DNA from: an uncultured Corynebacterium sp.
Lineage (GTDB): Bacteria; Actinomycetota; Actinomycetes; Mycobacteriales; Mycobacteriaceae
Direction: 5' to 3'
Assembly: GCF_943914615.1 (NCBI RefSeq)
Contig: NZ_CALUCS010000006.1
Location: forward strand, 1-64,000
DNA: 64,000 bases
Shown: piece after piece, positions 32,808 through 41,794 of the stretch
Layout of the letters: each line of letters opens with the position of its first letter
Numbering within the stretch: the first letter of the stretch is position 1
The notes under the pieces: model-generated
Databases searched by the model: none
Seen by the model: the letters and a program-made list of their open reading frames with translations, nothing else
Told to the model about the DNA's origin: nothing
Program-made: the position numbers and the translations under genes

Positions 32808-34124
32808 ATGAATACGTTTGCCGAGCAATTCCCGGAATTCGCCCTCCCCTGCAGCGGGGAGGTCTTCCCCGACCCGCAGATCCTTGTGCTCAACGAGCCT
32901 CTCGCCGCCGAGCTGGGCTTGGATCCGCAGTGGCTCCGCAGTCCGGAGGGCATCGCATTCCTCACCGGCCAGAACGGCGGCTATGCACTTGGCTACGCCG
33001 GCCACCAGTTCGGGCAGTTCAACCCGCGCATGGGGGATGGCCGAGCACTGCTGCTCCGCGAGAACGGGTGGGACTTCCAAGCCAAAGGCACTGGCCGCAC
33101 TCCTTTCTCTCGCGGGGGCGATGGACACTATCCCCTCGATGCCGCCCTCAAGGAGTATGCCTTCGCCGAGTCCCTTCACGCCTTGGGCGTCCCTACCGCT
33201 CGTTCGCTGGCCGTCCTCTCCACCGGTCACACTGTGCGGCGCCACCGGCTCCACCCGGGCGCGGTCGGTGTGCGCGTCGCCAGCTCCCATATCCGCATCG
33301 GCACCTTCCAATACGCCGCACTTATGGGGCCGCAGGTCACCGAACGCCTCGTCGACTACACCCTCGCCCGCCACTTCCCGCAAGGCACTTCACCGCTCGA
33401 TCTTTTTGACGCCACCGTCTCCCGCCAAGCCGAACTCGTTGCCAGCTGGATGCGCTTCGGCTTTATCCACGGGGTGATGAATACCGACAACATCGCAATC
33501 TCCGGGGAGACAATAGATTTCGGCCCGTGCGCTTTCATGGATTACTTCGTCACCGACACGGTGTATAGCTCCATCGACACCCGTGGCCGCTACGCATATG
33601 CCAAACAACCCGCGATCATGATGTGGAACCTCGCGCGCCTAGCTGAGGCGCTCGTGCCGCTGGTGGATGAGGGCGTCAAAAAATTTACAGAGCGGCTGCA
33701 GCGCTTCCAGCCGCAATATGCCGCGGCGTGGGACAAACAGATGGCCGCCGCGCTGGGAGCCTCGGACTGCGCCGAGCAGCTGCTTGACCTGCTGCAGGTC
33801 GCGGCTCCCGACTACGGTGCTCTCCTGGCCAACCTGAACCCGGGCGAGATCCCCCAGGGCCTAGAGAACACCCCCGGCGCCGCCGAGTGGACCGAGCGCT
33901 GGACGGCACAGGACCCCCACCCGCGCAACCCCATCTACTTGCCCCGCAACCACGGCATGCAGGCCGCGCTCGAGCAGGCCGAAGCGGGTGACCTCAGCCG
34001 CTACCTGCTGGCGCTCGAAGCGCTCCGCAGCCCCTTTGAATGGGACGAAGAATACGAAAAACTCGGCCTCCATGCGGCGGTGCCGCGCGAGGAAGCCGAG
34101 TTCACGACCTACTGCGGTACTTAG
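32808..34124 (+). CDS. selO: SelO/YdiU (UPF0061) protein AMPylase
   Basis: SelO pseudokinases transfer AMP from ATP to protein Ser/Thr/Tyr residues and act in redox homeostasis. The 438-residue protein has the family motifs GYAGHQFGQFNPRMGDGRALLL, KGTGRTPFSRGGDG, SSHIRIGTFQY, HGVMNTDNIAISGETIDFGP (metal-binding Asn and Asp) and a C-terminal FTTYCGT ending. It is somewhat shorter than the usual roughly 480 residues, with the shortening in the C-terminal half. I chose MNTFAEQFPEF at 32808; in-frame ATGs at 32772 and 32796 exist. The stop overlaps mqo by 4 bp. Confidence 0.92.
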   Translation: MNTFAEQFPEFALPCSGEVFPDPQILVLNEPLAAELGLDPQWLRSPEGIAFLTGQNGGYALGYAGHQFGQFNPRMGDGRALLLRENGWDFQAKGTGRTPFSRGGDGHYPLDAALKEYAFAESLHALGVPTARSLAVLSTGHTVRRHRLHPGAVGVRVASSHIRIGTFQYAALMGPQVTERLVDYTLARHFPQGTSPLDLFDATVSRQAELVASWMRFGFIHGVMNTDNIAISGETIDFGPCAFMDYFVTDTVYSSIDTRGRYAYAKQPAIMMWNLARLAEALVPLVDEGVKKFTERLQRFQPQYAAAWDKQMAAALGASDCAEQLLDLLQVAAPDYGALLANLNPGEIPQGLENTPGAAEWTERWTAQDPHPRNPIYLPRNHGMQAALEQAEAGDLSRYLLALEALRSPFEWDEEYEKLGLHAAVPREEAEFTTYCGT

Positions 34125-35593
34125 ACCAGCTTCAGGGCCTTCTGGGAACGATCCCACTGCTCGTTGAACAGGTTGGCATCCTTAGACAGGCGGGTGCCGT
34201 AGGAAGGAATCATCTCCCGCAGCTTCGGTGCCCAGTCGGCGATGCGGCTGCCGAAGCAGCGCTCCAGCACCTCCAGCATTGCGGACGGAGCGATGGAAGC
34301 ACCCGGGGAAGCGCCCATCAGGCCGGCGATGGTGCCGTCGTTGGAGTTAATCAGCGCGGTGCCGAACTCCAGGGATCCGAACTTCGGCGCACCGATCGGC
34401 TTGATGACCTGCACGCGCTGGCCGGCGGTGACCAGTTCCCAGTCCTCGGCACGTACCTCCGGCATGTACTCGCGCAGGGATTCCACGCGGGCTGCCTGGT
34501 CCTTCAGCACCTCCTCGATCAGGTACTTGGTCAGGCCCATCTCCTGCACGCCCACGCCCAGGTAGGACGGAAGGTTGCCCACGCGCAGGGACTTGAACAG
34601 GTCCAGGTAGCTACCCTTCTTCAGGAACTTCGGGGTCCAGCCGGCGTACGGGCCGAACAGCAGGCCCTTCTTGCCGTCGATCACGCGGGTATCCAGGTGC
34701 GGAACAGACATCGGCGGAGCGCCGACGGAAGCCTTGCCGTAAACCTTGGCCTGGTGCTGCTCCACCAGCTCCGGGTTGGTGCAGCGCAGCCACTGGCCAG
34801 ATACGGGGAAGCCGCCGTAGCCCTTGATCTCCGGGATGCCGGACTTCTGCAGCAACGGCAGAGCCATACCGCCGGCGCCGACGAAGACGAAGTTCGCGGT
34901 AACCACGGAGGTGTCGCCGGTGTGCAGGTTCTTGGTGGTGATCTTCCACTTGGAACCATCGCGGTTGATGTTCTTGACCTCGTTGCCGTAGCGAACCTCG
35001 ACACCCTGAGCGGTGACGGCGTCCAGGTACTGGCGGGTCAGCGCGCCATAGTTGATGTCGGTGCCTTCATCGAACCAGGAGATCGCAACCGGGTTGTTGA
35101 AGTCGCGACCACGGGCCATCAGCGGCAGGAACTCGGCGAACTTCTCGTCAGAATCGCTGTACTGCATGTTCGGGAACAGCGGGTGGTCCTTCAGCGCCTC
35201 GTAGCGAGCCTTCAGGTAGTCCACCTGGTCCATGCCCTGTGCGAAGGAGACGTGCGGAACCTGGTTGATGAACTCGGACGGGTCGCCCAGCACGTTCTGC
35301 TCTATCAGGTAGCTCCAGAACTGGCGGGAGACCTGGAACTTCTCGTTCACACCGACGGCCTTGGAGATGTCGATCTTGCCGTTGACCTCGGGGGTGTAGT
35401 TCAGCTCGCACAGCGCCGAGTGGCCGGTACCGGCGTTGTTCCACGGATCGGAGGATTCCGCACCTGGGGTGTCCAGACGCTCGATGATCACCTGGCTCCA
35501 GTCCGGCTGCAGCTGCTTCAGCATGACGGACAGGGTGGTGGAGATAACACCCGCACCAATTAGTGCAACGTCCACAGAATCTTTATGTGCCAC
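34121..35593 (-). CDS. mqo: Malate:quinone oxidoreductase
   Basis: Mqo is a peripheral membrane FAD enzyme that oxidises malate to oxaloacetate and passes electrons to menaquinone; in corynebacteria it is the main TCA-cycle malate oxidase. The 490-residue protein has the FAD motif VDVALIGAGVISTTLSVML at the N-terminus, NNAGTGHSALCELNYTPE and the C-terminal GASPGASIAPSAMLEVLE. The start is GTG at 35593. The 117 bp to the divergent hydrolase gene contain a 12-bp palindrome. Confidence 0.96.
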   Translation of the reverse strand: MAHKDSVDVALIGAGVISTTLSVMLKQLQPDWSQVIIERLDTPGAESSDPWNNAGTGHSALCELNYTPEVNGKIDISKAVGVNEKFQVSRQFWSYLIEQNVLGDPSEFINQVPHVSFAQGMDQVDYLKARYEALKDHPLFPNMQYSDSDEKFAEFLPLMARGRDFNNPVAISWFDEGTDINYGALTRQYLDAVTAQGVEVRYGNEVKNINRDGSKWKITTKNLHTGDTSVVTANFVFVGAGGMALPLLQKSGIPEIKGYGGFPVSGQWLRCTNPELVEQHQAKVYGKASVGAPPMSVPHLDTRVIDGKKGLLFGPYAGWTPKFLKKGSYLDLFKSLRVGNLPSYLGVGVQEMGLTKYLIEEVLKDQAARVESLREYMPEVRAEDWELVTAGQRVQVIKPIGAPKFGSLEFGTALINSNDGTIAGLMGASPGASIAPSAMLEVLERCFGSRIADWAPKLREMIPSYGTRLSKDANLFNEQWDRSQKALKLV

Positions 35594-35653
35594 TATCTAT
35601 TCATTCCTTCGGAGGCGAAAAAGTCAGACCGTTATTGTGTCATATTTACTCTA

Positions 35654-35665
35654 CGCCTATAGGCG
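35654..35665. promoter_or_regulatory. 12-bp palindrome between mqo and hydrolase gene
   Basis: CGCCTATAGGCG is a perfect palindrome near the middle of the 117-bp divergent intergenic region. The AT-rich stretches around it are the likely promoters of both genes. It is a candidate operator; the regulator is unknown. Confidence 0.35.
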
Positions 35666-35710
35666 AATGTTTCAATGATCTATGCCTGTTCGTGGCGCTA
35701 GCATGAGTAC

Positions 35711-36754
35711 ATGCCTAATAGCCCTACACTCCCTTCTTCCGCTGCCGATCTCGAGTTTTTTCCCGATGAACTGGGAGAAGGCTTTGGCCAAAGCTTCCTC
35801 GAACTGGGCGAAGACCCAGATGGCGAGTCCCCCATTCGTTGCACCCTGGTGCGTTACTGCCCGGATACGCCCGACGATTCCTTTTTCTCTCGTCCCGCCA
35901 TGCTTTTTGTTCACGGAATGACGGACTATTTCTTTCAGGATCACGTGGCCCGCCATTTCCACGACTCCGGCTTTGCTGTCTACGGTCTGGATCTGCGCAA
36001 GTGCGGTCGTTCCTGGCGGGAGGGGCAGACTTGGCACCATGTCAGCGATCAGTCGCTCTACGACGTAGACCTTTCTACCGCCACTTCCCTCCTCGCCGCC
36101 GCCCACACCGCGGTCGTTCCTGTTGGGCACTCGACCGGCGGGTTGGATGTGACGATGTGGGCTCATCGCCTTCTTGACGCCGGTTCCCCCCTCCACAGTT
36201 CCATCGCCGCCATCGTTTTGAACTCGCCGTGGTTTGGCCTGCAGTTCAACCCGGCCGTTCGCTTCATCATCAACCGCGTGCTGCCGGTCGTCCACAAGCT
36301 GCAGCCCAACATGCTGCTGCCTGGCGGAATCAACCCGACTTACGGTCGCTCCCTGCACGTCACCGAGGCCGGCGAGTGGAACTACAACCTGCGCCTCAAG
36401 CCTTTAGAGCCCCGCCCGAAGTATCTACAGTGGCTCCTGGGCGTGGCCCGGGAGATTCGCCGCCTCCACTCCGGCAAAGGTGACACGGGCGTGCCCACGC
36501 TGCTGCTGACCAGCCACACCCATCACTTCTCCAAGAGGCTGTCCCGCGAGTCCTACAATGCCGACCTCATCCTCATGCCTAGCCAGATGTGGCAACAGGC
36601 TTCCAACGCTTCTTCCCTGTCCACCACCATCGTCATCGAGGGCGCGCTGCACGACGTGTTCCTCTCCCGCCCCAAGGTCCGCGACCAAGCCTTCGCCGCA
36701 ACCGACGAGTGGCTTGGCGACGTCTTCAATGAAAGGAATGTTCACCGTGCCTGA
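35711..36754 (+). CDS. Alpha/beta hydrolase (lysophospholipase/monoacylglycerol lipase-like)
   Basis: A 347-residue alpha/beta-hydrolase with the oxyanion/strand motif AMLFVHGMTDYFF (about 64-76), the DLRKCGRS turn, the nucleophile elbow VGHSTGGLD (Ser about residue 140) and a C-terminal catalytic His in EGALHDVFLS. There is no signal peptide. It overlaps the start of mycothione reductase by 8 bp, and this pairing is also found in mycobacteria. The substrate is unknown; a lipid ester is a guess from fold relatives. Confidence 0.85.
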   Translation: MPNSPTLPSSAADLEFFPDELGEGFGQSFLELGEDPDGESPIRCTLVRYCPDTPDDSFFSRPAMLFVHGMTDYFFQDHVARHFHDSGFAVYGLDLRKCGRSWREGQTWHHVSDQSLYDVDLSTATSLLAAAHTAVVPVGHSTGGLDVTMWAHRLLDAGSPLHSSIAAIVLNSPWFGLQFNPAVRFIINRVLPVVHKLQPNMLLPGGINPTYGRSLHVTEAGEWNYNLRLKPLEPRPKYLQWLLGVAREIRRLHSGKGDTGVPTLLLTSHTHHFSKRLSRESYNADLILMPSQMWQQASNASSLSTTIVIEGALHDVFLSRPKVRDQAFAATDEWLGDVFNERNVHRA

Positions 36755-38117
36755 TTTCGACCTCATCATCGTCGGCACCGGCTCCGGCAACTCCCTGCCC
36801 AGCCCCGCCAACGAGCACCAGAAAATCGCCATCGTGGAGAAGGGCACTTTCGGCGGTACCTGCATCAACGTGGGCTGCATCCCCACCAAAATGTTCGTCC
36901 ACACCGCCGACGTGGCCCGCAGCTTCTCCGAGGCCTCCCGCCTGAGCCTCACCGGCGAGCTCCAGCACGTCGATTGGAAGGACATTCAGCGCCGCGTCTT
37001 CGCCGAGCGCATCGATCCCATCAGCGAGAGCGGCGCTGCCTACCGCGCGGGCAACGAAACCCCGAACATCACCCTCTTCGAAGGCACCGCCCGCTTCGTA
37101 GGCCCCCGCACCCTGCAGATCGACGACGGCCCCACCATCACCGGCGCCAACATCGTGCTGGCAACCGGCGGCCGCCCGCGCATCCACCCTGCCCTCGCCG
37201 ACGTGCGTTACTGCACCAACGAGGACATCATGCGCCTGGATGAGCTGCCGAAGTCCCTTATCGTCGTGGGCGGTGGCATCGTCGCCGTGGAGTTCGCCGC
37301 CATGTTCTCTGGCCTCGGCACGCAGGTTACGCTCATCAATCGCTCGGACAAGCTGTTGCGGAAGTTGGACGCCGACATCTCCGAAGCCTTCACCACCCAA
37401 GCCAAGCAGCAGTGGACGAACCACCTGGGGCGCACCATCACCACCGCCGAGGAATCTGCCGATGGCCAGATCACCCTCACCCTTGACGATGGAACTACCG
37501 TCACGGCCGAAGAGGTGCTCGTTGCGATGGGGCGCGTCAACAATTCGGACACGTTGGACTGCGAAACGGGTGGCGTCAAAACCCGAGAAGACGGCCGAAT
37601 CGAGGTCGACGAACACGGCCGCACCAGCGCCGACGGCGTGTGGGCGCTGGGCGATGCGTGCAACGACTTCGAGCTCAAGCACGTCGCCAACGCCGAGGCA
37701 CGGGTGGTGGCGCACAACCTGGCCCACCCCGATAACATGCGAAAGTTCAACCACGATGTGGTCCCCAGCGGCGTGTTCACGCATCCGCAGATCGGCGTAG
37801 TGGGCCTGACCGAGCAGGAGGCGCGCGAGACTGGCCGCCCCCTCACCGTCAAAATCCAGAAATACAGCGACGTGGCCTATGGCTGGGCGATGGAAGATAC
37901 AACCGGGTTCTGCAAGGTCATCGCCGACCGCAGCACCGGCGAGATCCTCGGCGCACACATCATCGGGCCGGAGGCAAGCTCGCTGGTCCAGTGCTTCGTC
38001 ACCGCTATGACCTTCGGAATTAGTGCCCGCGATTTCGCCGAAAAGCAGTATTGGCCTCACCCCGCTCTGACAGAATTGGTCGAGAACGCCCTACTTGGGT
38101 TAGATATCGAAAACTAA
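36747..38117 (+). CDS. mtr: Mycothione reductase
   Basis: Mtr reduces mycothiol disulfide with NADPH and so keeps the actinobacterial thiol buffer reduced. The 456-residue flavoprotein disulfide reductase shows FAD motif IIVGTGSGNS, redox-active cysteines in GTCINVGCIPTK (Cys about 39 and 44), NADPH motif IVVGGGIVAVEFAAMF, WALGDACNDF and the C-terminal His-Glu pair in HPALTELVE. The GTG at 36747 is chosen because AAAGGA lies nine bases before it; the ATG at 36738 directly abuts that SD. It overlaps the hydrolase gene. Confidence 0.92.
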   Translation: MPDFDLIIVGTGSGNSLPSPANEHQKIAIVEKGTFGGTCINVGCIPTKMFVHTADVARSFSEASRLSLTGELQHVDWKDIQRRVFAERIDPISESGAAYRAGNETPNITLFEGTARFVGPRTLQIDDGPTITGANIVLATGGRPRIHPALADVRYCTNEDIMRLDELPKSLIVVGGGIVAVEFAAMFSGLGTQVTLINRSDKLLRKLDADISEAFTTQAKQQWTNHLGRTITTAEESADGQITLTLDDGTTVTAEEVLVAMGRVNNSDTLDCETGGVKTREDGRIEVDEHGRTSADGVWALGDACNDFELKHVANAEARVVAHNLAHPDNMRKFNHDVVPSGVFTHPQIGVVGLTEQEARETGRPLTVKIQKYSDVAYGWAMEDTTGFCKVIADRSTGEILGAHIIGPEASSLVQCFVTAMTFGISARDFAEKQYWPHPALTELVENALLGLDIEN

Positions 38118-38135
38118 CAAAGGAGCCTTTTCGCC

Positions 38136-38975
38136 ATGTTTGCAGTAGTCACTGGAGCAGCCTCAGGTATTGGCCGGGAGGTGGCTCTGCAACTAGCTGA
38201 ACGCGGCTATGCGGTGGCCATCAGCGACCGCGACGAGGAGGGCCTGGCCACTACTGCCCGCGACATCACCTCCCGCGGGGGCACAGTCGCCGACCAGCGC
38301 ACTGTAGACGTGACCGACGTGGAAGCAGTGAAAGCCTGGGCGGACGACGTGGTTGCTACACACGGCGCCCCGGACCAGGTGCACCACGTGGCAGGTATCG
38401 CCATCTGGGGTGATGTGCGCCAGATGCCGCACGAGAAGTGGCAGCGCGTGATTGACGTGAACCTGATGGGATCCGTACACATGGTGGAGGCCTTCGCACC
38501 GAAGATGATGGAGGATCAGCCGGTGCGTCGGCGCCGCCGCGACCGCCGGAAGTTTGTGTTCGTCTCCTCCGCCGCGGGCATCATCGGCTTGCCGTGGCAC
38601 GCGGCCTATTCTGCTTCTAAGGGTGGCGTGCTGGGCATGTGCGAGGTGCTGCGCTTCGACCTAGCCCCTTACGGCGTGGATGTGCACGCCGTCGCCCCGG
38701 GCGCGGTGGACACTCCCCTGGTTCGCACCATCGACATCCACGGCGTGGACCGCTCCAAGAAGCGTATCCAGAAGGCAACGGCCCTGTTCCAGGGCCACGC
38801 CGTAACCCCCGCCAAGGCTGCTCAAAAAATTTTGAAGGGCGTGGATAAAGGCAAGTACCTCATCAACACCAGCCCCGACATTCCTGTTGCCCGCTGGGCG
38901 CAGGTCAACGCCCCCTGGGCTTACAAGGGCGCGATGAAGGCGCTTAACGCTGGGTTCAGGTGGGCGTCAAAGTAA
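38136..38975 (+). CDS. SDR family oxidoreductase
   Basis: A 279-residue short-chain dehydrogenase with the cofactor motif TGAASGIG (about 6-13), Asp in ISDRDE favouring NAD(H), VNLMGS, catalytic VSSAAG Ser and YSASKGG Tyr-Lys. The normal NNAG segment reads HHVAG. A basic insert, VRRRRRDRRK (about 130-139), precedes the strand with the catalytic Ser. It follows mtr by 18 bp with AAAGGAG before its ATG, so hydrolase, mtr and SDR are probably one operon. It overlaps the convergent membrane protein gene by 9 bp. The substrate is unknown. Confidence 0.85.
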   Translation: MFAVVTGAASGIGREVALQLAERGYAVAISDRDEEGLATTARDITSRGGTVADQRTVDVTDVEAVKAWADDVVATHGAPDQVHHVAGIAIWGDVRQMPHEKWQRVIDVNLMGSVHMVEAFAPKMMEDQPVRRRRRDRRKFVFVSSAAGIIGLPWHAAYSASKGGVLGMCEVLRFDLAPYGVDVHAVAPGAVDTPLVRTIDIHGVDRSKKRIQKATALFQGHAVTPAKAAQKILKGVDKGKYLINTSPDIPVARWAQVNAPWAYKGAMKALNAGFRWASK

Positions 38976-40046
38976 GAAGAGCAACGAGATCGAGGCGAGC
39001 AACACGAGCGCAATGAAAGCGAGGAACGCCTTGCCCTGCCAGTGGGCGTAGTTGAAGTCCATGCCGACCCCGAAGCGCCTATCGACTATCACGGCCGGAT
39101 CCTCCGGGGTGTGGTAGAACATGCCCCACTTGTAGTGCTCGTCGTTGTCCCGCCCCTCGCCGCTCGTGTTCGCTAGTGCGGACTGCTTCCTCGCCAGCGC
39201 CACGACCATGGCCAGACAAACCGCAAACACGAGCACGAGCGAACCGATTATGGCCGGAGCCACCCAGTCCGTGTGCAGCACGGTCACAACCTGCAGGCTA
39301 GCGAGCATGATGGCCACCGCAACGTTCATCACCGCCAGCCACATCGCCGTATGACGCCAAACAATCTTCTGCGAAACCTTCCCCCGCAGCGACGTATCCG
39401 CTCGGGCCGGCACGCTAACGCGCAACAATGCGACCGTAATCAGCGCAAAAAGCAGCACCATTGCCACACCAAAGAACGTCGGGAAGAACACCGAACCCAC
39501 TGATTTGTTATCCCAGCTATCCGGTTCGAAACCACTGCCGAAGTGAGTGGCGAAGCGCTCGGGAATATCACCCCACCGCGCGGCCACGTACCCGGCCGCG
39601 ACGGCGAGCACAGCCAGCGCTGCCCAGGTGAAGGCCCATGCACGTTGCGGGAATGTGTCCTCTGCCGACGTGATCTCCCCGGCCACAACCGTCCGCACGC
39701 CGTCGAACCAGCCTTCCCGCTGCTTGGCCTCGCGTATTGGCTGCCCGGCCTGGTTGAGATTCCATATAAAGAAGCCCACCGGTACGAGGGTCAGCATTGC
39801 GCCAACCACTGGCACCACAGCGGCCGGTATCGCCAGCAGCGCAGAAACCACAGCCGCCGCAACCTGGCGTTTAAGGAACGTGCCCTCTTGTCTCCGCACC
39901 ACATCGTCGTCCCAATGCTGCTCCGGTACGCGCACGCCCAACCGTACGCCCGGCGCCGACAGCTTCGGCGTGTACACCAGGATCAGCCCTACAAGCAGTG
40001 CTGTCACGCAGAACACTCCTGCAAGGAATGGATCGAATGCAATCAT
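38967..40046 (-). CDS. DUF1648/DUF5808 multi-pass membrane protein
   Basis: A 359-residue membrane protein with about eight hydrophobic segments. The central part (RWGDIPERFATHFG, then SWDNKSVGSVFFP) matches DUF1648, and the C-terminal EHYKWGMFYHTPEDPAVIV with RFGVGMDFNYA matches DUF5808. Such proteins are often encoded next to YtrA-type GntR regulators, as here (10 bp downstream of one). They are thought to respond to envelope stress or peptides, but the function is not established. The stop overlaps the SDR gene by 9 bp. Confidence 0.8.
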   Translation of the reverse strand: MIAFDPFLAGVFCVTALLVGLILVYTPKLSAPGVRLGVRVPEQHWDDDVVRRQEGTFLKRQVAAAVVSALLAIPAAVVPVVGAMLTLVPVGFFIWNLNQAGQPIREAKQREGWFDGVRTVVAGEITSAEDTFPQRAWAFTWAALAVLAVAAGYVAARWGDIPERFATHFGSGFEPDSWDNKSVGSVFFPTFFGVAMVLLFALITVALLRVSVPARADTSLRGKVSQKIVWRHTAMWLAVMNVAVAIMLASLQVVTVLHTDWVAPAIIGSLVLVFAVCLAMVVALARKQSALANTSGEGRDNDEHYKWGMFYHTPEDPAVIVDRRFGVGMDFNYAHWQGKAFLAFIALVLLASISLLFLL

Positions 40047-40056
40047 GATGGTTCTC

Positions 40057-40428
40057 CTATTCCCACTTCACCGCGAGGTCGTCAACCGTCGCGCTAATGT
40101 CGTCTGCCTTGAAGCCTTGCGCGAGCGCCCGCCACACCGTGGCTCGCAGGTCCTCGCGCAGTTGTTCGCGTTGCTGTGCGGTAGGCCGCTTAGGCCGCGT
40201 AATTACGGTGCCTGATCGCGCCGCCGTGAGCACTAGCCCGTCTTCTTGCAGCTGGTCGTATGCCTTCTTCACTGTTGCGGGATTGACGCCATATTCCACC
40301 GCCAACCGCCTCACCGAAGGCAAATGTTGTCCGTCTTGCAGTTCGCCGGAGATAATCCCCGCCACGATGCCGTCGTGGATCTGTTGAGCGATCGGCACGG
40401 GCGAGTCGGGCTCCACGATGAGATACAT
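40057..40428 (-). CDS. GntR family regulator, YtrA subfamily
   Basis: A 123-residue repressor-type protein. The N-terminal winged helix-turn-helix (PVPIAQQIHDGIVAGIISGE, LPSVRRLAVEYGVNPATVKKAY, DGLVLTAARSGTVI) is followed by a short helical tail of about 45 residues, typical of the YtrA subfamily that controls transporters or membrane proteins in its own operon. AAGGAGG precedes the ATG. Two ATAC-type inverted repeats lie upstream and are the likely autoregulatory sites. The DUF1648 gene follows at 10 bp. Confidence 0.88.
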   Translation of the reverse strand: MYLIVEPDSPVPIAQQIHDGIVAGIISGELQDGQHLPSVRRLAVEYGVNPATVKKAYDQLQEDGLVLTAARSGTVITRPKRPTAQQREQLREDLRATVWRALAQGFKADDISATVDDLAVKWE

Positions 40429-40453
40429 GGGACGAAAACCTCCTTCAGAATCT

Positions 40454-40496
40454 GTATCACTAATACTAGCACAAACTGTATTACTATGAACAATAC
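40454..40496. promoter_or_regulatory. Two ATAC-type inverted repeats upstream of gntR
   Basis: GTAT-N5-ATAC (40454-40466) and GTATT-N9-AATAC (40478-40496) lie side by side within 70 bp upstream of the gntR start. YtrA-subfamily regulators bind paired AT-rich repeats of this kind in their own promoters. The repeats are seen; binding by this regulator is inferred. Confidence 0.55.
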
Positions 40497-40642
40497 AAAA
40501 AGGCCGCTATGCCCACTGTTCGATTTTTCATCTTCTGCGACAGGGGGTTGTCCGAAGCGGTTTATATACTGCACGCACAAGCCGGGAAAATTTTTTGGCT
40601 ACACAACAAAACCACCTCCGAACAGGCAATAAGGGGAAAACC

Positions 40643-41794
40643 ATGTTCGAGCATTCCACCACCACACCCTGCTGGCGCATCACCGACCCGAACGATCCGC
40701 TAAGCGCCGCCGCGTGCGAAGTAAACCGCGGGCACGTCAACCTCGCCGTGGCTTGTACGCCCGAGATGAACGAGTGCGTCATCGACGTATCCACCCGCCT
40801 GGCCGTGCGCCTGGGGCTCACGGAATATCGCGCACTCACGCTAGTGGAGATCGGTCACATGTTCCGCCGCTTCCCCACCATCCTCGAGCTGGCCCGTACC
40901 GGCGCCTACTCGCTTGACCTGCTGCGATGCATGGCCGAATGCCTCAGCCCGGTCAAAGCAGACGTCCCCGAGATCTTCGAGGAAAAAATTTTTAAGGCCA
41001 TCTCCCCCACCATCCCGAACCAGGCCATGCTGGCCAGAGCAACCATCCGCAGCCGCATCGAGAATGTGATTCGCAAGCACGATCCCCAGGCTCTGCCGGA
41101 GGAGCCGAAGGATACGGATACGGGTTCCTCCGCGCGCCTGGACATCGACGATCGCCCCGATGCCACCACTGTTTTCTTCTTGACGCTACCTAAGCTCGAG
41201 GGGCTGGAAGTACTCAAAGCGGTCGACAGTGTGGCCAAGAACGATTCCTGTTCCCGTGCCGAGGCGCTAATGCGGCTGGTGCGCAGGCAGACAACGGCGG
41301 AGGTCACATTGAACCTCTACCGCAGTGTGGACGAGCCGAACTCGCAAATCTGGGCTGCAGGAGGCTGGCTCAGCTCGCTGGCCACGCCGGAGTGGATGAA
41401 GCGCGTTACACACGTCCAGATCCCGGGCGCCGCGAGCAACCAGGGTTACTCCCCCACACCCCTGGTGCGGGCCAGCGTGGAGGGACGCGACGGAACCTGC
41501 CGCTTCCCCGGCTGCTCGGTGCCCACACACAAGTGCCAGTTGGACCACGTGCAGCGCTACGACCACGAAAACCCGCAGGCCGGGGGTCCTACGTCCACTT
41601 CGAACCTCCATTGCCTTTGCACCAAGCATCACAACGCGAAGACCACTGGCTCCTGGGACGTCACCATCCACCCGAATGGCAACGAAACTTGGACTAGCCA
41701 CGGCGACGGGCACACCGTCATGACGGCACCCAACGGGCCGCTGGGGCGGGAAACCTTCGCCCAGCGCGCAGCGAACCGCCGGCGGGTCGCCTAA
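40643..41794 (+). CDS. HNH endonuclease, DUF222-like (13E12-type)
   Basis: A 383-residue protein whose N-terminal 250 residues are helical and resemble the DUF222 region of actinobacterial 13E12-type proteins. The C-terminal HNH nuclease domain has CRFPGCSVPTHKCQLDHV, then LHCLCTKHHNAKT, that is, two Cys pairs for zinc plus the catalytic His and Asn. The ATG at 40643 has AAGGGG before it. Such genes are often multi-copy and horizontally mobile. It has A6T5 at 40983-40993 in the reading frame and shares stop bases with the opposing gene. Confidence 0.85.
   Translation: MFEHSTTTPCWRITDPNDPLSAAACEVNRGHVNLAVACTPEMNECVIDVSTRLAVRLGLTEYRALTLVEIGHMFRRFPTILELARTGAYSLDLLRCMAECLSPVKADVPEIFEEKIFKAISPTIPNQAMLARATIRSRIENVIRKHDPQALPEEPKDTDTGSSARLDIDDRPDATTVFFLTLPKLEGLEVLKAVDSVAKNDSCSRAEALMRLVRRQTTAEVTLNLYRSVDEPNSQIWAAGGWLSSLATPEWMKRVTHVQIPGAASNQGYSPTPLVRASVEGRDGTCRFPGCSVPTHKCQLDHVQRYDHENPQAGGPTSTSNLHCLCTKHHNAKTTGSWDVTIHPNGNETWTSHGDGHTVMTAPNGPLGRETFAQRAANRRRVA

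Noticed and set aside
40509..40703. 64-codon frame upstream of the HNH gene
   Set aside because: It overlaps the HNH start and its SD, has no SD of its own and no family motifs; the AT-rich stretch is more likely promoter.
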